Made by a program: the position numbers and the translations under genes. This document shows, one piece after another, positions 1 through 5,202 of a stretch of 6,097 nt of DNA. Numbering within the stretch: position 1 is the first letter of the stretch; each line of letters opens with the position of its first letter. The notes under the pieces are model-generated. The model ran no database searches. It saw only the letters and a list, made by a program, of their open reading frames with translations, and was not told the origin of the DNA. The DNA is from an uncultured Mycoplasmatota bacterium (GTDB taxonomy: Bacteria > Bacillota_I > Bacilli_A > RF39 > UBA660): the NCBI GenBank assembly GCA_946497375.1, contig CAMMKE010000062.1, positions 1-6,097 on the forward strand. The letters are read 5' to 3'.

Positions 1-302
1 ACTTCATCAATTAATTTATAAGCATCACTTTTCTCCATATACTTAAATAAATCTGTTTTACCTAACTTAGGAATAAAGTTAAGTTTTCCATCAGAGAAAG
101 TCCCCGCTCCTCCATATCCTGATAAAATATTACATGGATTACAGTTAACACAAGCTGTTCCTTTAGAGTTCATAGGACAAACACGTTTTTCACTAAACTT
201 GCCTTCATCTACAAGTAGTACTTTTAACTTACTATTACGAGCAAGGTTAAGGGATGCGAAAAGTCCTGCTGGACCTGCTCCTACTACTATTACATCATAC
301 AT
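1..302 (-). CDS. FAD-dependent dehydrogenase, COG2509-like (N-terminal part, cut by window edge)
   Basis: Translating the minus strand from the ATG at 302-300 gives 100 residues, still open at position 1, so only the N-terminus is present. It begins with a Rossmann beta-strand and the dinucleotide-binding motif GAGPAG (residues 8-13). An acidic pair D32/E33 ends the second strand, as expected for binding FAD ribose. A cysteine-rich stretch follows (C42, then C51, C54, C57 as CxxCxxC), then GGAGTFSDGKL (64-74). From family knowledge, this combination is typical of the COG2509 'FAD-dependent dehydrogenase' family, a cytoplasmic flavoprotein group whose substrate is not generally known. The start is supported by an AAAGGTAG Shine-Dalgarno about 8 nt upstream. 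It is divergent from the YlmH-like gene. The cysteines might hold a metal or cluster, but nothing here proves it. Family is fairly sure; exact reaction is unknown. Confidence 0.85.
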   Translation of the reverse strand, partial: MYDVIVVGAGPAGLFASLNLARNSKLKVLLVDEGKFSEKRVCPMNSKGTACVNCNPCNILSGYGGAGTFSDGKLNFIPKLGKTDLFKYMEKSDAYKLIDE

Positions 303-338
303 TTTATCACTACCTTTACAACTTTATTTTACACTAAA

Positions 339-367
339 TTTTCAAAAAAAGAAATATATGATAAAAT
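339..367 (+). promoter_or_regulatory. Possible sigma-A-type promoter for the YlmH-like gene
   Basis: A -35-like TTTTCA (339-344, 4 of 6 matches to TTGACA) lies 17 nt before a -10-like TAAAAT (362-367). This would start transcription just ahead of the GAAGGG ribosome site at 381-386. The whole divergent gap (303-391) is extremely AT-rich, so such matches arise easily by chance. The promoter for the leftward flavoprotein gene must be in the same gap, but I could not pick convincing boxes for it. Confidence 0.35.
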
Positions 368-391
368 AATAAACAATTAAGAAGGGATAAT

Positions 392-1072
392 ATGTATAAC
401 ATTAAGAAAAATATTGATAGATTAAATAGAAATGAGCCTACTTTCTTTTTAGAGCCTAACGAAGTTAAAGAAATAAGTAAACATTTTAAAAAAGATGAGT
501 TTAATATCTTTAAACCATTTAATGAAGCAGAAAAAGTAATTCTTTATAAAGATAAATTACCTAAAGTAGTATTATTTAAAATAATTACTAAAGACTCTCT
601 TAAACATCAAGATATTTTAGGTAGTATCTTTTCTTTAAATATAGATAAAGAACTATTTGGTGATATTATAATAGATGATAATAACTATTACTTTTATTTA
701 TTAGAGTCTATGAAAGATTATTTTTTAACTAACTTCAATAAGATTAAGAACATCTACATTGAACTAGAAGAAATAAATATCAACACTCTAAAAGATTATA
801 AAAGAAAGTTTAAAGAATTAGAACTAACTACTAAAAGTGAAAGAATTGATACTATAGTATCTAAAATTACTAACACTTCTAGAAATAAAGTAAAAGACAA
901 ATTTAAGAATAAAGAAGTTATTTTAAACTATGAAGTACTAACTAATCCCTCATATTTCTTAAAAGAAGAAGATATCTTTAGTATTAGAAAATATGGTAAA
1001 TTTAAATATAGTGGTAAAGTGAAACAAACTAAAAAAAATAATTATATTGTTAAGATACATAAATATCTCTAA
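392..1072 (+). CDS. ylmH: YlmH-like RNA-binding protein with C-terminal S4 domain
   Basis: This 226-residue cytoplasmic protein has the YlmH layout. The N-terminal domain carries a KHQDILGSIF...FGDIII block (residues 71-94), which matches the family pattern HRDxLGxxxxLGIxRexxGDI. The C-terminus (about 149-206) is an S4 RNA-binding fold: an ERIDTIVSKI helix, a SRNKVKDKFKNKEVILNY helix-strand, then KEEDIFSIRKYGKFKYSG. From family knowledge, YlmH proteins bind ribosomal or tRNA-associated RNA, and recent work ties them to rescue of stalled ribosomes. The gene usually sits in the division (dcw) cluster of Bacillota, whereas here it stands alone beside NAD genes. The start ATG has GAAGGG 5 nt upstream. 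The gene is lysine-rich and asparagine-rich, in keeping with the low GC. It converges on nadK with 5 nt between the stops. Family is confident; precise role is inferred from homology. Confidence 0.82.
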   Translation: MYNIKKNIDRLNRNEPTFFLEPNEVKEISKHFKKDEFNIFKPFNEAEKVILYKDKLPKVVLFKIITKDSLKHQDILGSIFSLNIDKELFGDIIIDDNNYYFYLLESMKDYFLTNFNKIKNIYIELEEININTLKDYKRKFKELELTTKSERIDTIVSKITNTSRNKVKDKFKNKEVILNYEVLTNPSYFLKEEDIFSIRKYGKFKYSGKVKQTKKNNYIVKIHKYL

Positions 1073-1077
1073 TATAA

Positions 1078-1878
1078 TTATTTTAAAAACTTCTCATTAA
1101 TCTTTTTAATCATATCATAATCATTCATTCTAAGTACTTTAATCTCTTTATCTTTTATATAAGTATCTACTCTAATAACATCATTATATCTATAATTATC
1201 TCCATCTATACTAATAAGAACATTTTTACTAACTACTTCTGGTCTTATAGATATTATCTTATCAGCAGGAACTATTAAAGAATTTAAAAGACTTCTATAA
1301 CTCTTAGAGTTTAATGGAGCGATAGGTGTAAGTTGTAAAGTATGAAAAGTATTATAGCGGGTAGAACCTCCAAAACTAAGGTTATAAGCCGTAGAACCAA
1401 ATGATGTTGATACTAACAAACCATCTCCTACATAGTTTTCTAATAATTCATCATTTATTAAGACTTTAAACTTAGAAGTATTAAGTTCTTGTTCTCTTAA
1501 TACCAACTCATTTAAAGTAAAATGTTTAAAAGTACCCTCTTTAGTTTCTACTTCTATTTCTCCAATCCCAATTTTATCACATTTTAACTCTCCTAAAGTA
1601 AGTTTCTTAATAAAAGTATCTATCTCATCAAAACTTATTTCCTGGGCAAAACCAAGAGTACCTGTATTTATTCCAATATAGTAACATTTACTATCAAAAG
1701 AACTCTCTTTAACCATTCTTAGAAATGCTCCATCTCCCCCAATCGCTATTCCTAAATCATAGTTTTTAGTAACTATTTTGAAACCATTATCTTTTAATTT
1801 AGATTTAACAATATCTGCAATTTTTCTAGACTTTAAGTTATTATTAACAAATAATCTTATTCTATTTATCTTAATCAT
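1078..1878 (-). CDS. nadK: NAD kinase
   Basis: NadK phosphorylates the 2'-OH of NAD+ to make NADP+, using ATP or polyphosphate, in the cytoplasm. At 266 residues it has the normal length for Bacillota NadK. The diagnostic motifs are in order: GGDG at residues 47-50 (with D49 the usual catalytic aspartate), GINTGTLGF at 69-77, the NE pair at 123-124, GDG at 151-153 followed by a STSFGSTAYNLSFGG loop (157-171), and a late DGD at 225-227. The loop reads SFGSTAY rather than the commoner TPTGSTAY, a mild variation with GSTAY intact. The start ATG overlaps the end of the NrtR gene by 8 bp and has an AGGAAG ribosome site about 5 nt upstream, inside the NrtR coding sequence. The two genes are therefore almost certainly co-transcribed and translationally coupled. 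It is the last gene of the minus-strand block, and I see no clear terminator after it. Confidence 0.96.
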   Translation of the reverse strand: MIKINRIRLFVNNNLKSRKIADIVKSKLKDNGFKIVTKNYDLGIAIGGDGAFLRMVKESSFDSKCYYIGINTGTLGFAQEISFDEIDTFIKKLTLGELKCDKIGIGEIEVETKEGTFKHFTLNELVLREQELNTSKFKVLINDELLENYVGDGLLVSTSFGSTAYNLSFGGSTRYNTFHTLQLTPIAPLNSKSYRSLLNSLIVPADKIISIRPEVVSKNVLISIDGDNYRYNDVIRVDTYIKDKEIKVLRMNDYDMIKKINEKFLK

Positions 1879-2704
1879 TTTTCTTCCTATACTTAAATAA
1901 TACTGATGGTCTATGTCCTTCTCCAGTTCTCATTTTATTAGTCTTAACTACTTTATCTTTAATAACTCTTCTAAAAGCTGGATCTAATAACTTCTTATTA
2001 AGTATTACTTCATAAACTTGTTGTAACTCTCCTAAAGTAAAGTATTCAGGCATCATATTAAAGACAATATCAGTATAATTTAATTTATTTTTTAAACGTT
2101 CTAATCCTGCTAATACTACTAAATCATGGTCAAAGGCCAATACATTTTTTTTCGCTTTAAAACTATATCTATCAGTAGTTTTTTCTCTTAAAGTCTTTTT
2201 AATTGATAGATTAATATTCTCTACTCCATTAGTTAAAGAAATATCTACAATATTATCTTTTTCTTCTATTAACATAACATCAAACCAACAAGCATTAGGA
2301 TTAATCATTTCTGTTAATCTATTTTTATCAACAAGTGCGATAAAAGCCGTTGATACTACTCTTGTTCTTGGATCTCTATCAAGAGCATCATAAGTATATA
2401 ATTGTTCTAAATAGATATTAGATAGATTAGTTTCTCTTTTTAATACTCTTTTTGCACACTCTTCTAAAGTTTCCGTCTTAGGGTCTAAAAATCCTCCAGG
2501 TAGGCACCATTTACCTTTAAAAGGATAGTCACTTCTTTTAACTAAAAGAATACTCATCATCTTCTTACTATTTTTACGATAGTTATTAACTTCTTCACTA
2601 GATACACTAATAAGCAGGATATCAGCAGTCATTGATAACTGCTCAAAGTCTTTAGCATTATAATCTTTTAAAAACTCTTCTTCACTCTTATAAACTTTTT
2701 CCAT
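1871..2704 (-). CDS. nrtR: NrtR-type transcriptional regulator (degenerate Nudix + winged helix)
   Basis: This 277-residue protein has a Nudix domain (about 25-160) joined to a C-terminal winged-helix DNA-binding domain (about 190-275). The second half shows the NrtR signatures: FDHDLVVLAGLERLKNKL (191-208), MPEYFTLGELQQVYEVIL (218-235), DPAFRR (241-246) and a GHRPSVLFKY tail (263-272). The Nudix box (residues 71-94, G-x6-E78-x7-R86 V87-x-x-R90 E91-x-N93) departs from GX5EX7REUXEEXGU. It has one extra residue, the first catalytic Glu is Val, one of the EE pair is Arg, and the Gly is Asn. Hydrolysis is therefore unlikely. From family knowledge, NrtR proteins repress NAD genes and release DNA on binding ADP-ribose or related ligands. 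Placement next to nadK, nadD and prs fits. The start ATG has AAGAGG 6 nt upstream. It lies 21 nt after the transglutaminase-like gene. Its operator is not certain. Confidence 0.9.
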   Translation of the reverse strand: MEKVYKSEEEFLKDYNAKDFEQLSMTADILLISVSSEEVNNYRKNSKKMMSILLVKRSDYPFKGKWCLPGGFLDPKTETLEECAKRVLKRETNLSNIYLEQLYTYDALDRDPRTRVVSTAFIALVDKNRLTEMINPNACWFDVMLIEEKDNIVDISLTNGVENINLSIKKTLREKTTDRYSFKAKKNVLAFDHDLVVLAGLERLKNKLNYTDIVFNMMPEYFTLGELQQVYEVILNKKLLDPAFRRVIKDKVVKTNKMRTGEGHRPSVLFKYRKKND

Positions 2705-2725
2705 ACTGCACCTCTTTTCAATAAA

Positions 2726-3463
2726 TCATTTTATTACTTTTGATGTTTCGCTAACATAAAGCTCATCTTGATGCCCTGCATCATATATAATTTTTTCATC
2801 GCAATCTTGTAAAGGATTATAATGTTCTACAGATACTGCATATCCTATAGAAGCACTAGGACTTATAATCTTATTAAAAACATAATCAGGTATTTTGCAA
2901 ACTAAAGGAGAAACCTCATTATCAACTAAAGTAGGAATAGTAGCATCATAAATATAATGTTCACCATTCAAAAGGGTAATAACATTATATGAATGAATTT
3001 CTTTTTCATCATTTCTTATAATACCAGAAGCTTTATAATAAGAATCAATATTACAGCTTTTTAATAAATTCTGTGATAACATAGCCCGTTCTACACAAAC
3101 TCCAGAATTTTTTCCTTTTAAATTTGCTACTTTACCATGTTCAATTCCTTTTAAATGTACATCATCATGATTAGGATAATTATTAAATCTTTCTATAACA
3201 TTATCAAAAGTACCAAAATAATCATTCACTACTTGAAAAATTAAAATAATTACCTCTTTCTCGTTCTGTGGTGAATTTTGAATAATCTTTTCTTCTAACA
3301 TTTTATAAGCAGATGAAATATCTCCTATAGTACAACTATATAAATCTCCTATTCCTGTACTAATACGAACTAACTCATCTTTAAAAACACCATTAAATGA
3401 AGATTCTAAACCTCCAAACACAGTACCATAAGAACTTTTATTACAACCAATTTCTTTTTTCAT
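2726..3463 (-). CDS. Transglutaminase-like (papain-fold) protein of unknown role
   Basis: From the ATG at 3463 this is 245 residues. A Cys-His-Asp triad is visible: C123 in NSGVCVERA, H157 in EIHSYNVITLLNG, and D173 in HYIYDAT. The 34- and 16-residue spacings are typical of the transglutaminase-like core (peptidase-like superfamily). From family knowledge such domains act as cysteine proteases, amidases, cross-linkers or binding modules, so the reaction cannot be named. The N-terminal 100 residues are unrecognised. No signal peptide or membrane segment is seen, so it is probably cytoplasmic. The frame also stays open to a TTG at 3484 and an ATG at 3478. I prefer 3463 because a GAGG ribosome site lies 9 nt before it, while the upstream starts have only a weak AAAGA. 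It has its own promoter after the pncC-like gene and is followed 21 nt later by nrtR, so it is probably co-transcribed with nrtR and nadK. Nothing in known NAD synthesis calls for it. Confidence 0.75.
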   Translation of the reverse strand: MKKEIGCNKSSYGTVFGGLESSFNGVFKDELVRISTGIGDLYSCTIGDISSAYKMLEEKIIQNSPQNEKEVIILIFQVVNDYFGTFDNVIERFNNYPNHDDVHLKGIEHGKVANLKGKNSGVCVERAMLSQNLLKSCNIDSYYKASGIIRNDEKEIHSYNVITLLNGEHYIYDATIPTLVDNEVSPLVCKIPDYVFNKIISPSASIGYAVSVEHYNPLQDCDEKIIYDAGHQDELYVSETSKVIK

Positions 3464-3470
3464 ATTTTTA

Positions 3471-3476
3471 AACCTC
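3471..3476 (-). promoter_or_regulatory. Ribosome binding site deciding the transglutaminase-like start
   Basis: Read on the minus strand this is GAGGTT, 9 nt after its GAGG core to the ATG at 3463. The earlier in-frame starts (TTG 3484, ATG 3478) lie upstream of or next to this site, so they would leave the best Shine-Dalgarno inside the coding region. Confidence 0.6.
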
Positions 3477-3509
3477 ATTATCAATTTTAATAATCTTTTT
3501 CATAATTTG

Positions 3510-3539
3510 ATTATAACATAATTTTAAGAAAAATGTTAC
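3510..3539 (-). promoter_or_regulatory. Extended -10 promoter ahead of the transglutaminase-like / nrtR / nadK genes
   Basis: On the minus strand a perfect TATAAT (3515-3510) is preceded by TGT, making an extended -10 (TGnTATAAT). An 18-nt spacer separates it from GTAACA (3539-3534), which matches the -35 consensus at 4 of 6 positions and overlaps the stop codon of the pncC-like gene. Transcription would begin near 3503 and leave a leader of about 40 nt before the ATG at 3463. This is the best promoter in the window and suggests the three distal genes can be expressed apart from prs-nadD-ART-pncC. A 25-bp imperfect dyad covers its spacer. Confidence 0.6.
3514..3538. repeat. 25-bp imperfect dyad over the internal promoter, candidate operator
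   Basis: The arms TAACAT (3514-3519) and ATGTTA (3533-3538) are exact inverted repeats. The interior adds three more complementary pairs around a central A at 3526, so 9 of 12 positions pair. It spans from the -10 to the -35 box, the usual place for a repressor site. An 8-bp direct repeat CATAATTT (3501-3508 and 3517-3524) brackets the -10 as well. In RNA it would be a weak AU hairpin with no following U-run, so it is not a good terminator. NrtR, encoded downstream, is the obvious candidate to bind, but that is inference and AT-rich chance palindromes are common. Confidence 0.4.
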
Positions 3540-4018
3540 TTAATTATATCTAGTAACATTGTTATAATCTTATCTATAATATGCTCTTTATTTAAGGCAC
3601 GCTCTTTTTTATTAACAGTCATCTTTTCTTTATAAAATTTATTATTATCCCTATCATAAATGCATATATAAACAGTATTATCATCACCACATGGATTATT
3701 AGGATCACTTCTATTAAGCTTACCAGTTATTCCTATACCATAATTACTATTTGCAAAAGCACTAATCGCTTTACTCATCTCTATTGCTGTTTCCATACTA
3801 TAGACAGTATATTTATCAATAACTTCTTTAGGTACACCCATCTTAACTTTATATTCATTAGAATAAGTTACCGCACTAAATTTTAATATTTCACTAGCAC
3901 CCTCACAATTAGTAATAGCATTAACTACTCCTCCACCAGTACAGCTTTCCATTGTCGCAATAGTTTTTTGTCCTAATTGTAAAATATGAATAATCTCTTT
4001 AAAGTTCATTTTTATCAT
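3536..4018 (-). CDS. CinA C-terminal domain / PncC-like protein, divergent clade
   Basis: This is a 160-residue stand-alone CinA C-terminal domain without the N-terminal MoaB-like half of full CinA. It shows IATMESCTGGG (residues 20-30, nucleophile-type S25), the GASEILKFSAVTYSNEYK block (40-57), MGVPKEVIDKY and GITG (96-99). From family knowledge, PncC deamidates nicotinamide mononucleotide to nicotinate mononucleotide plus ammonia, which suits this NAD locus. However, the loop after GITG, normally IAGPDGG...KPVGTVY, is replaced by KLNRSDPNNPCGDDNTVY (100-117), so activity or substrate may differ. The start at 4018 lies 1 nt after the stop of the ART-like gene (TGA-G-ATG), implying translational coupling. 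Another ATG at 4009 (M4) is possible: the AAAGG site is 4 nt before the first and 13 nt before the second. Family is confident, enzymatic assignment only moderate, so no symbol is given. Confidence 0.82.
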   Translation of the reverse strand: MIKMNFKEIIHILQLGQKTIATMESCTGGGVVNAITNCEGASEILKFSAVTYSNEYKVKMGVPKEVIDKYTVYSMETAIEMSKAISAFANSNYGIGITGKLNRSDPNNPCGDDNTVYICIYDRDNNKFYKEKMTVNKKERALNKEHIIDKIITMLLDIIK

Positions 4019-4019
4019 C

Positions 4020-4586
4020 TCACCTTTCTAATAAATATTTTTTTATATCTTTCTTATCTATTTGTAATTCATTATCAATATCAATAAATGGCACTTGCAT
4101 TTTACCATCTATTATATTTAAAAATTCATCTATAGCACAGTCCTTTCTATCATAAAATTCTCTAGGATAATGCTTAATATTAGTATCAGGTATTTTTATA
4201 CCAATAACTTTATCAATAGCAATTTTATCTTTAACTTGATATTCATCTTCATATATTGAATAACGTTTATCAAAAGATAAATTAGATATATGCTGAAAAT
4301 AATCATAGTTATCTTCCACATATTCTGTTTCTATCGCTTCAATTTCATCAAATATAAATGCATATGAAGAGGAAATAAATCTTCGATAAGAACTATTCCA
4401 TATATAATTTTCATATTTTTTTGATAAAGAAATATAATCTAATCCATTCCAAGCATTTGAAGTAATTGTATTATCGCCTTGTCTACGTTTTGATAAAATA
4501 GCATTATTCTTTAAAATATTAGGCAATTTTTCAAAACACACCTGATGATAAAGCCAGTTAGGATTAATTCTTATTTTTCTTATCAT
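4020..4586 (-). CDS. Putative ADP-ribosyltransferase-like protein, unrecognised family
   Basis: I do not recognise this 188-residue protein as a named family. Its layout resembles small H-Y/S-E ADP-ribosyltransferase folds. WLYHQVCFEKLPNILKNNAI (residues 11-30) looks like the 'lYHxTsxenLpsIlkxGil' first strand and helix, with H14. DYISLS (50-55) fits the second conserved strand with Y51. DEYQVKDKIAIDKVIGIKI (114-132) fits the catalytic-glutamate strand with E115. If true, it would bind NAD+ and transfer ADP-ribose to an unknown target, or cleave NAD+. No signal peptide or membrane helix is seen. The ATG is 31 nt after the nadD stop with only a weak ribosome site, and an inverted repeat lies in that gap. 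The stop is 1 nt before the pncC-like start. The motif match is by eye, and low-complexity Asp/Lys/Ile content could mislead. It could instead be an unrelated hypothetical protein. The gene call itself is firm because of the operon packing. Confidence 0.8.
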   Translation of the reverse strand: MIRKIRINPNWLYHQVCFEKLPNILKNNAILSKRRQGDNTITSNAWNGLDYISLSKKYENYIWNSSYRRFISSSYAFIFDEIEAIETEYVEDNYDYFQHISNLSFDKRYSIYEDEYQVKDKIAIDKVIGIKIPDTNIKHYPREFYDRKDCAIDEFLNIIDGKMQVPFIDIDNELQIDKKDIKKYLLER

Positions 4587-4589
4587 ATT

Positions 4590-4616
4590 GTATCAACTTA
4601 CTTTCTAGAGTGATAC
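4590..4616. repeat. Inverted repeat in the nadD / ART-like junction
   Basis: GTATCA (4590-4595) and TGATAC (4611-4616) are exact 6-bp inverted repeats separated by 15 nt, filling almost all of the 31-nt gap. In the transcript they would form a hairpin that ends 3 nt before the ART-like ATG and puts its weak ribosome site in the loop. It could damp translation of that gene or be a protein-binding site. There is no U-run, so termination is unlikely. Confidence 0.4.
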
Positions 4617-4617
4617 T

Positions 4618-5202
4618 TTATTTACAATATAACTTGTTTCTTATTATATAATCTAAAACTTTATTATCTAAATAATTTTTCACTCTTTTATTATTATATA
4701 TCATTTCTCTAATTTTAGTAGAAGATATTTCATTTTCTTTTATATCTGTAACAATAATATTATCTTTATAGTCTTTATATTTATCTAATAAGGTATTAAT
4801 ATCAGAAGTATCTCTTTTAATAACTAATAATTTATTATTTGATAGAATATATTCTCCCCTCTTCCACTTATCTATATAACTTAAATTATCAGTACCACAG
4901 ATAAAATATATTTCATCATCTTTATATTTATTTTTGAAGTAATTTAGAGTCTCATAAGTATAGATAACATCATCTTTTAATTCATAATCACTGACTTCTA
5001 AATTATTATTATCATTACACATTAATTTAAGCATCTCAAATCTTACTTTATCACTTAAAAGATTATTTTTATATTTATATTTACTACCAGTTGGTACAAA
5101 GATAACTTTATCTACATAATGTTTTTTTATAAGTTCTATAGCAATTTCCTTATGCATTTTATGTGGAGGATTAAAACTCCCTCCAAAGATTCCTATTTTC
5201 AT
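4618..5202 (-). CDS. nadD: Nicotinate-nucleotide adenylyltransferase (NadD-like)
   Basis: NadD adenylylates nicotinate mononucleotide with ATP to give deamido-NAD, the penultimate step of NAD synthesis. The 194-residue length is typical. The nucleotidyltransferase fold is clear: GIFGGSFNPPHKMH (residues 4-17), VIFVPTGSKYKYK (33-45), the RFEMLKLM helix (54-61), YTYETL (81-86), ICGTDN...W113 (101-113) and ISSTKIR (159-165). The HxGH adenylyl-binding motif reads HKMH, with Met for Gly, and the first motif has Asn for the usual Asp (GGSFNP). Both histidines remain. The start overlaps the stop of the PRPP synthetase gene as ATGA and has an AGAGGTGAG ribosome site 8 nt upstream, so coupling is strong. 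No yqeK or obg neighbour is present, unlike the usual nadD context. It might be a second or alternative NadD, or a related pyridine or other nucleotidyltransferase, but the NAD context favours NadD. Confidence 0.88.
   Translation of the reverse strand: MKIGIFGGSFNPPHKMHKEIAIELIKKHYVDKVIFVPTGSKYKYKNNLLSDKVRFEMLKLMCNDNNNLEVSDYELKDDVIYTYETLNYFKNKYKDDEIYFICGTDNLSYIDKWKRGEYILSNNKLLVIKRDTSDINTLLDKYKDYKDNIIVTDIKENEISSTKIREMIYNNKRVKNYLDNKVLDYIIRNKLYCK

Noticed and set aside
324..369. 8-bp inverted repeat TTATTTTA / TAAAATAA in the divergent gap
   Set aside because: It is made only of A and T, with a 30-nt separation, in a nearly GC-free gap. Chance is a sufficient explanation.
1060..1095. Bidirectional terminator between the convergent YlmH-like and nadK genes
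   Set aside because: The gap is 5 nt and the flanking AT-rich sequence shows no GC-containing stem.
3464..3484. Longer transglutaminase-like start at TTG 3484 or ATG 3478
   Set aside because: The good GAGG ribosome site falls downstream of or adjacent to these codons and is well spaced only for the ATG at 3463. The extra residues show no conserved feature.
3514..3538. Rho-independent terminator after the pncC-like gene
   Set aside because: The inverted repeat is AU-only apart from one pair and has no following U-run. A promoter overlaps it, so an operator is the better reading.
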